From the NCBI RefSeq assembly GCF_001514495.1, contig NZ_BCNM01000028.1:17663-81662 (forward strand): 64,000 nt of DNA. The letters run 5' to 3'. The position numbers and the translations under genes are program-made. Source of the stretch: Paenibacillus pabuli NBRC 13638 (GTDB lineage Bacteria; Bacillota; Bacilli; Paenibacillales; Paenibacillaceae). The notes under the pieces are model-generated. The model worked only from the letters and a program-made list of their open reading frames with translations, was not told where the DNA came from and did not search any database. Below, in pieces: positions 31,754 to 40,692 of the stretch. The stretch's first letter is position 1. Each line of letters begins with the position of its first letter.

Positions 31754-31945
31754 TAAGGAACCTGGGAAGTCTTATTTGAACCCCGGACCTTCTTCTATAA
31801 TCGTAAGGAACTCCAGACGTCTTATTTCCTAAAACCAGCTGAAAGAATGCGATAAAGTTTCCTGGATTCCAACCTAACGTGTCTCTGGTTTCTTAGCTTT
31901 CCGGAGGCGCTGCAACCCCCTCAATAAGACGGCTCAGGTTCGTTA
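31754..31945. repeat. Array of palindromic AATAAGAC-type repeats
   Basis: Three clear units of about 24 bp: TAAGGAACCTGGGAAGTCTTATT (from 31754), TAAGGAACTCCAGACGTCTTATT (from 31804, exactly 50 bp later) and, inverted, AATAAGACGGCTCAGGTTCGTTA (31923-31945). A degenerate fourth unit in the inverted orientation is near 31852-31878. The two halves face each other, so the whole stretch could fold. It occupies most of the 390-bp gap between the phosphotransferase and yqeM, which contains no gene. Confidence 0.7.
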
Positions 31946-32050
31946 ACGTTTTCCACTCCACCATTATGGCTTCCCTCAACCCAACTAGCAATAGCTTTTT
32001 TTACACATATAGTAACGTCTTTATACATGCAAAAAACATACCGTAAATGT

Positions 32051-32086
32051 AAAAGAACTGCCCTTATGCATCATAAGGACAGTTCT
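32051..32086 (-). terminator. Terminator of yqeM
   Basis: AGAACTG-CCTTATG pairs with CATAAGG-CAGTTCT with a 3-nt loop; TTTTAC follows on the minus strand. Confidence 0.85.
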
Positions 32087-32097
32087 GTGCCATCATC

Positions 32098-32895
32098 CTA
32101 TTTCACGGCTACATAGAATAGACGCTGTGCGTCTTCTCCCGCCTCATTCCATTCAAAATCAGCATATACACGGACATCTCGGAAACCAGCCTTTGTCAGC
32201 TCCAGCTTCATCCAGTCCGGATCATATGCACGCTGAACATGAACCTCTTCAAACCGTTGATACATATCCTTGCCGTTCTCGGCTGCACGTGAAAATATAC
32301 TTAGATGATGCTCGATCTCACACCGATCATGATCCATATCACAGGTCCAGATATACGATACGGAGCGTTCATCCAGTACAAAAGGCTGCTCCTCTTCGTA
32401 TCGAATAAGGGTATTCGGATGATGCACATCGAACAGGAACGTGCCCTCCGGCTTCAGCATCTCGTATGTACGCTGGAAAGTACGAACGACGTCCTCTTTT
32501 TCAAGCAGGTAATTGACACAATCACAGAACGATATAACCGAGTCCACGGGCTCCGGTACCCTCCAGTCCCGCATGTCCTGCTGCACCCAGCGAACACTGC
32601 CTTCCCGATACAAGCGGTGTCCTTGAGGCGTAGCCTCCATTTTGCTGCGCGCGACAGACAGCATGTCTGCTGACAGGTCAATACCTGTAACTTCAAAGCC
32701 GGAGTTCACCAGCGGGATCGTAATTGAGCCCGTTCCGCAGCCGAGTTCAGCCACACTTTTCGGCATGCCATGCCGTTCCCAAGCCGTTCTCGCAAACCTT
32801 ATCCAGTCCGGATAAGGCATATCCTCCATTAATTCATCGTACACATAGGCAAATTTCCGGTAAGACATGTCAGGCACCGCACTTTCAATTTTCAT
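32098..32895 (-). CDS. yqeM: YqeM-like class I SAM methyltransferase
   Basis: A methyltransferase with motif I VAELGCGTGSITIPL (about residues 46-60) and FEVTGIDLSADML, VISFCDCVNYLL. It matches YqeM by gene order (after rsfS/cvfB) and by the N-terminal FAYVYDELMEDMPYPDWI signature. The substrate is unknown; the family is often noted as related to 50S-linked or tRNA methyltransferases but this is not established. The start is uncertain: ATG 32895 is used, ATG 32868 aligns better with the expected N-terminus, and neither has a good ribosome binding site. A terminator lies directly upstream. Confidence 0.88.
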   Translation of the reverse strand: MKIESAVPDMSYRKFAYVYDELMEDMPYPDWIRFARTAWERHGMPKSVAELGCGTGSITIPLVNSGFEVTGIDLSADMLSVARSKMEATPQGHRLYREGSVRWVQQDMRDWRVPEPVDSVISFCDCVNYLLEKEDVVRTFQRTYEMLKPEGTFLFDVHHPNTLIRYEEEQPFVLDERSVSYIWTCDMDHDRCEIEHHLSIFSRAAENGKDMYQRFEEVHVQRAYDPDWMKLELTKAGFRDVRVYADFEWNEAGEDAQRLFYVAVK

Positions 32896-32912
32896 TTTCC
32901 AATCCCATCTGA

Positions 32913-32960
32913 ACAAAAGAAAAAGCAGGGGCGTCCGGAGTTCACCCAGCCTTGCCCTGC
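32913..32960 (-). terminator. Terminator between cvfB and yqeM
   Basis: Minus-strand GCAGGG...CCCTGC with an imperfect inner stem, followed by TTTTTCTTTT. It ends within about 20 nt of the yqeM start, leaving little room for a separate promoter. Confidence 0.75.
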
Positions 32961-33007
32961 CTTTACTTGTGGATTCAAGTACATTCTTGATCCATGATAC
33001 CTGCTGC

Positions 33008-33913
33008 TTACTTGTCTTCGCTCTGATTCTGCGGTGCAGACTCTGTCAGATAGGTCCAGCTTTCCTTCTGCGTTACCAGACCATCCTTCATCAGCTTGCC
33101 CAAAGCACGCTTGAAAGCGGATTTGCTGATACCAAAGCGCTGCTTGATGATATCCGGCGGGGTCGCATCCGAATAAGGCATACCACCTGTAGGACGTTCT
33201 TTCATGAAAGCAAGCAGCTTGTCTGCATCTTCATTGCGACCCACCTCTTTGAGAGGAGACATGGCCAGATTGACACGACCATCTTCACGTACCAGGGTCA
33301 CCCGGCATTTCACTTTTTCACCAAGGCGCAGCAGGCGGCTCCGTTCCGAGGAATGGATCATGCCAATGGCACCAAAACCAAGCACTCCGCCTTCCACGAG
33401 TACAAAAGTACCCATCTGTAACGGCTTGTACACCGTAGCTTCAACCCATTCATTCAACCAAGAGGTTGGCGCATGGAAGGACAGTGGCGCAAGCTCACGT
33501 TCGCCAGCCAATTTCGCCCGCAGGCGTCCTTGCTTGTCATGCTCCATAATAACAAAAACTTCATCGCCCACATGGGGACGCAACTCTTCCAATTCAGGCA
33601 ATTCACGAATCGGGAGCAGCAATTGTCGCCCAAGCCCCATCTCGAGGAAACATCCAAGGCGTGGATGAATATCCGCCACAACCAGTCGTCCCATTTCGCC
33701 GAGGGTGAGATACGGTTTTTTCATGGTTGCCGCCAAACGGTCTTCTGTGTCAAAGAACAGAAATACCTCCAGCGTTTCTCCAATTTTAATGTCCCGTGTG
33801 AGCTCCGTATAGTGAAGCAGTACATCTTCCGATCCTGTCGTCAAAAAGTAGCCAAATGGAGACACTTCACGTGAAACCTGCAAGTTGACGACTGTTCCAG
33901 CGATCAAACTCAT
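33008..33913 (-). CDS. cvfB: S1-domain RNA-binding protein CvfB/YitL
   Basis: A 301-residue RNA-binding protein of the CvfB family: an N-terminal S1-like region (MSLIAGTVVNLQVSREVSPFGYFL), two further S1-type barrels (about residues 75-220) and a C-terminal winged helix (DIIKQRFGISKSAFKRALGKLMKDGLV). In staphylococci CvfB affects virulence-gene expression through RNA; in Bacillus the YitL function is not settled. The start overlaps the rsfS stop by 4 nt, so it is co-transcribed with the upstream cluster. Its insertion between rsfS and yqeM differs from B. subtilis. Confidence 0.9.
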   Translation of the reverse strand: MSLIAGTVVNLQVSREVSPFGYFLTTGSEDVLLHYTELTRDIKIGETLEVFLFFDTEDRLAATMKKPYLTLGEMGRLVVADIHPRLGCFLEMGLGRQLLLPIRELPELEELRPHVGDEVFVIMEHDKQGRLRAKLAGERELAPLSFHAPTSWLNEWVEATVYKPLQMGTFVLVEGGVLGFGAIGMIHSSERSRLLRLGEKVKCRVTLVREDGRVNLAMSPLKEVGRNEDADKLLAFMKERPTGGMPYSDATPPDIIKQRFGISKSAFKRALGKLMKDGLVTQKESWTYLTESAPQNQSEDK

Positions 33914-34257
33914 ACCGTTTCCACCACTTTGGCGTCAGACCACAGGCGCTCAATGTTATAATATTCCCGCTCGTCGCGGTGGAAGATATGAACAACAACA
34001 TCTCCCATATCCATCAATACCCAACGTGCGGAATCCATGCCCTCAATGCCTTTGATATTCACACCGGATGCATGAGCCTGTTTGCGAATTTCTGTCGCAA
34101 TCGCCTGTACCTGTGTATCGGAATTCCCGTGACAGATAACAAAATAGTCTGCTACCAGCGAGATACCCACCAGATCCAGTGCCACAATGTTGGATGCCTT
34201 TTTATCGTCAGCGGCAGCAACCGCCATATTCATAAGTTCCTTCGATGATACTGTCAT
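33910..34257 (-). CDS. rsfS: Ribosome silencing factor RsfS
   Basis: A 115-residue protein that binds ribosomal protein L14 and blocks subunit joining during nutrient limitation. The conserved features are IVALDLVGISLVADYFVICHGNSDTQVQAI and GVNIKGIEGMDSARWVLMDMGDVVVHIF. It overlaps cvfB by 4 nt and follows yqeK by 17 nt. Position matches yqeL of Bacillus. High confidence. Confidence 0.97.
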   Translation of the reverse strand: MTVSSKELMNMAVAAADDKKASNIVALDLVGISLVADYFVICHGNSDTQVQAIATEIRKQAHASGVNIKGIEGMDSARWVLMDMGDVVVHIFHRDEREYYNIERLWSDAKVVETV

Positions 34258-34274
34258 GAACCAACCTCCATAAT

Positions 34275-34841
34275 CTATAAATGTGCAATCAAGTCATTTC
34301 GCGACAACATGGTCAAAGGATAAATGACACGGCGCTGCGAGATCAGCAAGCTAATCGTCGAGTCAAAACCGGCAATTAAACCTTCTTCCAGACTATGCCC
34401 AGCCTGTTCGCGAATATGATCTACTCCCGGGAAGTCTCTTCCCGGTTCAATATAATCCGCCAGACATACCACTTTATCCAGCAGGCTCATACCCACCCGA
34501 CCCGAAGTATGCCAGCGAATGGCATTAATAATCTCGGCATCATCAATGCCGTAATCACGCTGTGCAACAAAGGCTCCCACTTCGGAATGCCAGAGCTGCT
34601 TGTCATGCTGCAAAAGTTCTTCGTTCAATCCATTGTCACGAATGACCGCTTCCATCTCGGCTACAGGCCAATACTTGGCCACATCATGCAATATGGCTGC
34701 CAGATCTGCTTTTACAGGATCAGCACCATATTGGTTAGCCAGCTTAACGGCCGACTCCATGACACCCATGGTGTGCTTCCAGCGTTTCTCCGGCATTTGG
34801 CCGGAGACAGCCCGGATCAGTTCCTCACGGCTTAGTTCCAT
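34275..34841 (-). CDS. yqeK: HD-domain phosphohydrolase YqeK
   Basis: A 188-residue HD superfamily protein: H in RWKHTMGVMESA, HD in AILHDVAKYWP and a later D in VCLADYIEPGRDFP provide the metal site. YqeK family members hydrolyse diadenosine tetraphosphate symmetrically, which is the most likely role. It overlaps nadD by 17 nt, as is usual for this operon. No membrane segment. Confidence 0.93.
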   Translation of the reverse strand: MELSREELIRAVSGQMPEKRWKHTMGVMESAVKLANQYGADPVKADLAAILHDVAKYWPVAEMEAVIRDNGLNEELLQHDKQLWHSEVGAFVAQRDYGIDDAEIINAIRWHTSGRVGMSLLDKVVCLADYIEPGRDFPGVDHIREQAGHSLEEGLIAGFDSTISLLISQRRVIYPLTMLSRNDLIAHL

Positions 34842-35424
34842 ATAAACCGCTCCTTACAATGTATTGATGAACCGCATCGGGAATCATGAAGCGCACGGAA
34901 TGCCCTTTGGCAAGACGTCTGCGTACTGCTGTGGATGATATATCCACTAGGGGCATCTCAGCCAGCAGCACCCGATCCTGTAACGCATCCGGAAGGTCGT
35001 CCAGATGTAACTGGAATCCCGGCCGTCCCACACCGATAAAGGTTAAGCCTTCGGCGAGTTCTTCGATCTGCTCCCATTTTGGAAGATAGTTCACCATATC
35101 TGCCCCGACAATAAAATAAAACTCATGTTCGGGATAGCGGCGCCACAGCTCCTTCATCGTATCGATGGTATAAGACACACCACCCAGCTCCATCTCAATG
35201 GCAAGCACCTCATATTGCTGCACTTCCTTCACCGCAGCTTCCGTCATATCGAGACGCTGTTGTCCCGATGCTCCGGCTCCGTGTTTGTGAGGTGGAACAT
35301 GGGACGGCATGAACCAGATCGCATCCAGCCCATGCGAATCCCTTGCTGCTTCCGCTGCCAGCAGGTGCCCCATGTGGATCGGATCAAACGTACCACCCAT
35401 GATGCCGATCTTCACCCGAGTCAC
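34825..35424 (-). CDS. nadD: Nicotinate-nucleotide adenylyltransferase
   Basis: Catalyses NaMN + ATP to deamido-NAD in NAD synthesis. The 199-residue protein has the nucleotidyltransferase motif GIMGGTFDPIHMGHLLAAE at the N-terminus and DISSTAVRRRLAKG near the C-terminus. The middle has the FIVGADMVNYLPKW segment typical of NadD. It lies between yhbY and yqeK in the standard Bacillales order. High confidence. Confidence 0.97.
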   Translation of the reverse strand: MTRVKIGIMGGTFDPIHMGHLLAAEAARDSHGLDAIWFMPSHVPPHKHGAGASGQQRLDMTEAAVKEVQQYEVLAIEMELGGVSYTIDTMKELWRRYPEHEFYFIVGADMVNYLPKWEQIEELAEGLTFIGVGRPGFQLHLDDLPDALQDRVLLAEMPLVDISSTAVRRRLAKGHSVRFMIPDAVHQYIVRSGLYGTKP

Positions 35425-35430
35425 TCTCCC

Positions 35431-35724
35431 TTACCTAGGTAGTTCGATTTGTTTGTTGTCACGCGATTCTTTGTACAGAATGATGGTACTTCCGATGATT
35501 TGCACCAGCTCGCTGCCTGTCTCACGGGCAACCTCTTCAGCAATCTCGTTTTTGTCATCCAGACAGTTGTTCAGCACTTGTACCTTCATCAATTCACGCT
35601 TCTCGATTGCATCTTCGATATGACGGAACAGATGCTCATTGGTGCCCCCTTTACCAATCTGAAACACAGGGGTCAGATGATGTGCTTGTGAACGCAAAAA
35701 GCGCTTTTGTTTACCGTTTAACAT
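35431..35724 (-). CDS. yhbY: Ribosome assembly RNA-binding protein YhbY (YqeI)
   Basis: A 97-residue CRM-domain protein that binds pre-ribosomal RNA. The GxxG-type loop is in VFQIGKGGTNEHLF, and the C-terminal ELVQIIGSTIILYKES closes the domain. The start is ATG 35724, where GGAG lies 5 nt upstream and a second AAGGAG further out; a longer frame from 35796 gives a non-conserved extension. It lies between aroE and nadD. Confidence 0.95.
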   Translation of the reverse strand: MLNGKQKRFLRSQAHHLTPVFQIGKGGTNEHLFRHIEDAIEKRELMKVQVLNNCLDDKNEIAEEVARETGSELVQIIGSTIILYKESRDNKQIELPR

Positions 35725-35812
35725 GAATACTCCATACTCCTTATGGTGAGCAAACCTCAGCAACAGTACAATGACTGTCGGGGCCTGACCGTTCAATTAT
35801 ATTTTTACAATA

Positions 35813-36676
35813 TCAAAAACTGTCTAACACAGCTCGTCGCATCGTCTCCACGGGAGCCGGGATGCCGAGCCAGTGTTCAAATGCTACCGCACCCTGGTAT
35901 ATAAACATACCAAGACCACCATGCACAGTACATCCACGCTCCCTTGACTCTCGAAGCAGGCGTGTTTCCAGCGGATTGTAGATAAGGTCGCTTACTGCTG
36001 CACCTGCTCGAATGAGTGCAGGGTCAACAAGCACGTCATCTACATGCGGATGCATACCTGCGGCTGTTGTGTTAATCACAATATCGGCCGCAGCCAGTAT
36101 CACAGCAGCCTCTGCCATTCCACTACCTGTGATGTCACCCAGTCCATGAGCGCGGAGATCGGAAGCAAGGGCAACGGCTCTATCAGCTGTACGGTTAAGA
36201 ATACTGATTCGTTCAGGCTTTTCCAAAGCGAGCGCATAGATCACACCTCTTGCTGCACCTCCTGCCCCAAGAACAGCGATACGCTTGCCAGCGAGTTCCG
36301 GAACTGCTTCTTCCTTCAAGGAACGCACATAGCCGATACCATCCGTATTATACCCTGTCAGCTTGCCTTCTTCATTGACAATGGTGTTCACCGCGCCAAT
36401 CAGACGTGCACTTTCATCAATCACATCAAGATACGGCATAACCTGTTCTTTGTGTGGAATGGTTACATTCACACCACGGTACCCCAGCGCCACGATACCA
36501 CGGATGGCTGATTCCAGCTGCTCGGGACGAACATGCAATGGCATATACATTCCGTTTACTCCTGCAGCCTGTAGAGCCGCATTATGCATGGCAGGCGACT
36601 TGGAGTGAGCAATGGGATCGCCCATGACACCCAGCAGGACAGGCAGCGAGGGATTGGCATTCTTTTGTTCTGACAT
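35813..36676 (-). CDS. aroE: Shikimate dehydrogenase
   Basis: Reduces 3-dehydroshikimate with NADPH in chorismate synthesis. The 287-residue protein contains the substrate motif GDPIAHSKSPAMHNAAL, the catalytic-lysine region VTIPHKEQVMPYLD, GAVNTIVNEEGKLTGYNTDG and the NADP-binding GAGGAARGVIYAL followed by ILNRT. The C-terminal QGAVAFEHWLG is also typical. It is co-directional with yqeH, 41 nt downstream of it. Confidence 0.97.
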   Translation of the reverse strand: MSEQKNANPSLPVLLGVMGDPIAHSKSPAMHNAALQAAGVNGMYMPLHVRPEQLESAIRGIVALGYRGVNVTIPHKEQVMPYLDVIDESARLIGAVNTIVNEEGKLTGYNTDGIGYVRSLKEEAVPELAGKRIAVLGAGGAARGVIYALALEKPERISILNRTADRAVALASDLRAHGLGDITGSGMAEAAVILAAADIVINTTAAGMHPHVDDVLVDPALIRAGAAVSDLIYNPLETRLLRESRERGCTVHGGLGMFIYQGAVAFEHWLGIPAPVETMRRAVLDSF

Positions 36677-36717
36677 ATATCCGCCTCCGATCTGATGAAA
36701 ATGCTCCTGAAATTACA

Positions 36718-37845
36718 TTAGATCAAGGATGGACGGATCAGTACACGAATACCTTTTGGAGCATGTACCGCAACAAGCGCCCCATTCTCACCGTTAACCT
36801 TAATCCAGCCCAGACCGGAAATAAATACATCCGACTGGCTGCCACGTTTGATCCGGAATTCATGTCTGGTCCATTCTGGCATATCTGCTGCATCTTCACG
36901 CGTTGGTGGAGACAGTAGTTCCCCCAGATGGTCACGATACAATTCGTCTGCACGTTCCAGCTTCGTCCGGTGAATATCAAGTGCAGTGCTGATAAAACAA
37001 GTGAAGGACTGGCGATCCCCCTCAACAAAGTCAAAACGAGCCATGCCGCCAAAGAACAGCGTCTGACCAGAATTCAATTGATAAACGGCAGGTTTAAGCG
37101 GTTTTTCTGGCATGATGGCAGCCAGATCCTTCCGGGATACAATTTCGCTGAAACGCCAAGGGTATACAATTCCCGGCGTATCAATAATAGCTTTTCCATC
37201 ATCCAGCGGAATATTAACCATATCCAGCGTCGTTCCTGGATAACGAGAGGTCGTAAGTTCCTGCTCGAGATCGCTGTAATCACGGATCAGACGGTTAATC
37301 AGTGTGGATTTGCCCACATTGGTGCCACCAACCACATATACGTCACGATCTCCGCGATACGTCCCGACTAGCTCAAGCAGTCGGTCGAAGCCCTGATTTT
37401 GCTTTGCACTGCACAGAACAACATCTACGGTACGCAAACCTTGTTCTTTGGCTTGCTTCTGCACCCAGTTACGAACCTTGTTCCAGTTGGTTACTTTGGG
37501 GAGCAAGTCCGTCTTGTTCACGGCAAGCAGTACCGGATTGTTGCCTACAAAGCGCTGCAAACCGGAGATGATGCTGCCATCAAAGTCAAACAAATCAACG
37601 ATATGGATGACAAGTGCATCCTTATCCCCGATTTTGCTCAGCAGCGCCAGGAATTCATCCTGATCCACTGTAACGGATGATGACTCATTGTAATTTTTGA
37701 TACGGAAACAACGCTGGCAAATGACGGGTTCACGATCCAGCGCTTTCTCGGGGATGAAGCCTGGTAATTCCGGGTTTTCCGTTTGCAGATGCACGCCGCA
37801 TCCGCTGCACCTTACGGCAATATTGCCGTTATGCGGTTCTGTCAT
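36718..37845 (-). CDS. yqeH: Ribosome biogenesis GTPase YqeH
   Basis: Circularly permuted GTPase needed for 30S subunit assembly; 375 residues. The order of motifs is permuted: zinc finger CSGCGVHLQ...CQRCFRIKN, then G4 NKTDLLPK, G5 CSAKQNQG, G1 GGTNVGKST, G2 region, G3 IDTPGIVYPW, and a C-terminal RNA-binding domain. It overlaps yqeG by 4 nt and leads into aroE. Confidence 0.97.
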   Translation of the reverse strand: MTEPHNGNIAVRCSGCGVHLQTENPELPGFIPEKALDREPVICQRCFRIKNYNESSSVTVDQDEFLALLSKIGDKDALVIHIVDLFDFDGSIISGLQRFVGNNPVLLAVNKTDLLPKVTNWNKVRNWVQKQAKEQGLRTVDVVLCSAKQNQGFDRLLELVGTYRGDRDVYVVGGTNVGKSTLINRLIRDYSDLEQELTTSRYPGTTLDMVNIPLDDGKAIIDTPGIVYPWRFSEIVSRKDLAAIMPEKPLKPAVYQLNSGQTLFFGGMARFDFVEGDRQSFTCFISTALDIHRTKLERADELYRDHLGELLSPPTREDAADMPEWTRHEFRIKRGSQSDVFISGLGWIKVNGENGALVAVHAPKGIRVLIRPSLI

Positions 37846-38369
37846 TTCTTATTTTCCTCCTCAAGCCATAAGCCTTTCTTGCGCAAACTCGTTAGAGCAA
37901 TCCGTTCCACGCGCCGATTGAAGCGGGTCATGAAGCCTTCATCTCCAATGGAGATCGGCAGCACCAGAACCGTATAGAGTCCCAGTCGATTACCTCCAAA
38001 GACATCTGTAAGCATCTGATCGCCTACCACAATCGTTTTTTCTGGAGTTAACTCCATCATTTTCATTGCTCTACGAAACGGAACATTCGATGGTTTGCGT
38101 GCACTATGCACAAACTGGATATCCAGTGGCGTCGCAAACAGGGATACACGATTCAAATTGTTATTGGACACAATCATCAGCTGGAAACCAGCCTCTTTCA
38201 CACGTGCGAACCACTCGATCAGTTCGGGCGTAGCATCAGGGGCTTTGGCTCCAACAAGTGTATTGTCCAGATCAGTTATAATTCCACGGTAGCCTTGAGC
38301 GTATAGCTCTTCCAGATCAATGTCAAAAACTGTGTCTACACGCAGCTTGGGCATTAACATTTCAAACAA
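37842..38369 (-). CDS. yqeG: YqeG family HAD IIIA-type phosphatase (TTG start)
   Basis: A 175-residue HAD phosphatase. Motif I is IITDLDNTLVG, motif II is IVSNN, and motif III is EKTIVVGDQMLTDVFGGNRLG. The physiological substrate is unknown; the family is related to phosphatidylglycerophosphate phosphatases. The TTG at 38369 is preferred because GAGGTGA lies exactly 5 nt upstream; the in-frame ATG at 38396 would swallow that ribosome binding site. The predicted start LFEMLMPKLRVDTVFDI resembles other Paenibacillaceae YqeG N-termini from memory. First gene of the yqeG-yqeM cluster. Confidence 0.94.
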   Translation of the reverse strand: MFEMLMPKLRVDTVFDIDLEELYAQGYRGIITDLDNTLVGAKAPDATPELIEWFARVKEAGFQLMIVSNNNLNRVSLFATPLDIQFVHSARKPSNVPFRRAMKMMELTPEKTIVVGDQMLTDVFGGNRLGLYTVLVLPISIGDEGFMTRFNRRVERIALTSLRKKGLWLEEENKK

Positions 38370-38478
38370 AGAAGTCACCTCAGTTTCATACGACACACTA
38401 TATCACAAATCCGTCTTTCCTGAAAATGCATACAGCCCTGATGGGATGGGGAAAAAGGAAAAACGGGACAGGCGACAT

Positions 38479-40692
38479 CTATGCCCGTTCCGCTTTGAGT
38501 TCCTTACGCAGCTTCGAAGCTGTCTGATAGACGGCTTTCCAGTCATCTGCTGTTACAGACGCTGGGCTATAACGTGTCTGTTCGAACTTCGCGAGAAGTT
38601 CCTGAAACGTCGCTGCTGCAGCCGGTTTTGCCTGGCTCCATCGGGTTACTGATTCACGAAGTGTTTCGTCCCCGCTCCGGGTTAGCCCTCTACGTCTCGC
38701 ATAACGAATCCAGCGATCGGTCTCCGCCACTACCTTTTGTTCAGGAGTAAGCGGACCTCCTGTCCGCAGACGAAGCAGGAAGAATCGAAGCGAAAAACGA
38801 TTACGCCAGAACATGTATGCAACCCACAATACGATGATGGCTCCCGCAGCCCAGATCACAAAAGCCGGGATGCCGGATGCAGCCTGCTCAGGTGCAGGAG
38901 TCTGCTCTTCTTCTTGTACCGGTTCCTCTTCAGGTTGTTCTTCTGGCTCATCTACAGGCTGTACGTCCGGTTGTTCCGTAAGCAGCGGCATGTCAAAGCC
39001 CGGAGTTGCTTCCACCGGAATCCAGCCATACTCGCCAAAATAGACTTCAGCCCAGGAATGTGCATCTGCATTCGTAACCGTGTAGGTTGTCTCGATCTCG
39101 GCTCGTGGTTGCCGTGGAGCCTGCATATCCGAATTCAGCGACAGCTGTCCAGGCGCATAGCCTTTTACCCAGCGGGCAGGAATGCCTTCGGAGCGGGCCA
39201 TCATAACCAGTGCTGTCGAGAAGTAATCACAATACCCTTCACGAATGTCAAATAAAAATCCTTCAACAAAATCACTGCTTACTTTTCGGGATAAATCCGG
39301 ATTGTTCGTGTAATCAAAATTTTGTTGTAAGTAGTTTTGCAGTAATGCCACTTTTTCATACGGCGTATTTGCGGAAGCCGTAATTTCGGTGGCCAGGTCC
39401 GTCACCCGATCAGGGAATCGGGATGGAAGCTGCAGGTACATATCATCTGCCGGATTGCTTGAATACAGATCATCAAAAGATTTTGTCCGGAGTTCGTCCT
39501 CCACAATGACTGGCGCTTCGGATACGATCGTATACGTCTTTGGATACTGCGGCTGCTGGCGGTCTGTTACGACATGCAGCTCTGCCTGCTCCGGATTCCA
39601 TAACATCCGGTCCGAATTAGCCTCTCCATTGACTGAAGTTACTTCAGAAATGGAGTAGGCTCCGAAAAGGATTGGATACACATTGTCATTCAACATCGTT
39701 ACTTTTTGAGTAACCTGCTTGGTAGTCACGCTGCCGGATTCGTCGTTCTCCAGAGCCTGCCCTGCCTCAACATCCTCTGTCGCACCCCGTCCCCGATCAT
39801 CCCAACCCGTTCCTGTATACTCGGCACGCGTCTCACCACGCCAGTAGCTGCGTTCATTGGTAGTTACGGACATGACGGGGGTATAGTCAAAGTTAAATCC
39901 TCCGCCCAGCTTATTGTCTTCCCTGCTGTATCCCGACTCGGTCGCCGTAGGAATGTCCAATGTCCCGTTCCCCGTCTGACTGGTTGAACTTCCGGTATAG
40001 TTACGCCACGCCGTATAGGGGTCAGTCAAGGTTGGAGGTACTTCCGGCATATTCACACTGGCTACGATAATCAAAGAGAATATGATGGCAATGTTGGCCA
40101 GTATTTTATAAGGATATCGGATAATTCGCTTCCACCCTTGTGGATATTGCAGTTGAAAATTACGGAAATGCTGACATACCAGCCAGCCCATTCCCGCAAA
40201 CATAACCCAGGCGATCTCCATCCAGAGTGGAATCTGGGTAAAGGAGTCAAGAATCCCCATTGATACAATGTTAATGCCCAGAAACACCAGTATTCGGCGC
40301 GTTGTAGTCACCAGACGAAGGGCAGCTTCAAGCATCACCCATGCACATAGGGAGAACCAGATGTACGGCGTCAGATGCAGGATAAATTGCTCTGTACGCT
40401 CCATTAATGTACCGTAAGGAACGTAAACCGTGTAATCAATTAATGTCTTGTGCAGCAGATACACAATGACAACTGCCTTAATTATGGTTCGAATCATCAT
40501 TTTGAAGGGAAGTATAATTTCCAATACACTGACCGCTGCAAGCGTCCATAACACCAATGAAGTTGTCTCGGTATACCAGGTTTCCTGTGTAAATGAAATC
40601 CACTGCATGCCAATCAGGAAAATCCAGAGCAACGAAGCTGCATGATACCAGGATCTTTTTCCTGCTGCCAGCTCTTTGCCTTTAGTACTCAT
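38479..40692 (-). CDS. Membrane transglutaminase-like protein (TgpA type)
   Basis: A 737-residue membrane protein with about six N-terminal transmembrane segments (within residues 15-210), an external transglutaminase-like core (about 410-560) with Cys in DIREGYCDYFSTAL, His in DAHSWAEVYF and Asp/Glu in GWIPVEATPGF, a low-complexity Pro/Glu/Gln linker (about 565-610), one more membrane segment (FVIWAAGAIIVLWVAYMF) and a C-terminal helical DUF4129-like region. This is the TgpA architecture. It overlaps the DUF58 gene by 4 nt and forms an operon with DUF58 and moxR. The biological substrate is unknown. Confidence 0.9.
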   Translation of the reverse strand: MSTKGKELAAGKRSWYHAASLLWIFLIGMQWISFTQETWYTETTSLVLWTLAAVSVLEIILPFKMMIRTIIKAVVIVYLLHKTLIDYTVYVPYGTLMERTEQFILHLTPYIWFSLCAWVMLEAALRLVTTTRRILVFLGINIVSMGILDSFTQIPLWMEIAWVMFAGMGWLVCQHFRNFQLQYPQGWKRIIRYPYKILANIAIIFSLIIVASVNMPEVPPTLTDPYTAWRNYTGSSTSQTGNGTLDIPTATESGYSREDNKLGGGFNFDYTPVMSVTTNERSYWRGETRAEYTGTGWDDRGRGATEDVEAGQALENDESGSVTTKQVTQKVTMLNDNVYPILFGAYSISEVTSVNGEANSDRMLWNPEQAELHVVTDRQQPQYPKTYTIVSEAPVIVEDELRTKSFDDLYSSNPADDMYLQLPSRFPDRVTDLATEITASANTPYEKVALLQNYLQQNFDYTNNPDLSRKVSSDFVEGFLFDIREGYCDYFSTALVMMARSEGIPARWVKGYAPGQLSLNSDMQAPRQPRAEIETTYTVTNADAHSWAEVYFGEYGWIPVEATPGFDMPLLTEQPDVQPVDEPEEQPEEEPVQEEEQTPAPEQAASGIPAFVIWAAGAIIVLWVAYMFWRNRFSLRFFLLRLRTGGPLTPEQKVVAETDRWIRYARRRGLTRSGDETLRESVTRWSQAKPAAAATFQELLAKFEQTRYSPASVTADDWKAVYQTASKLRKELKAERA

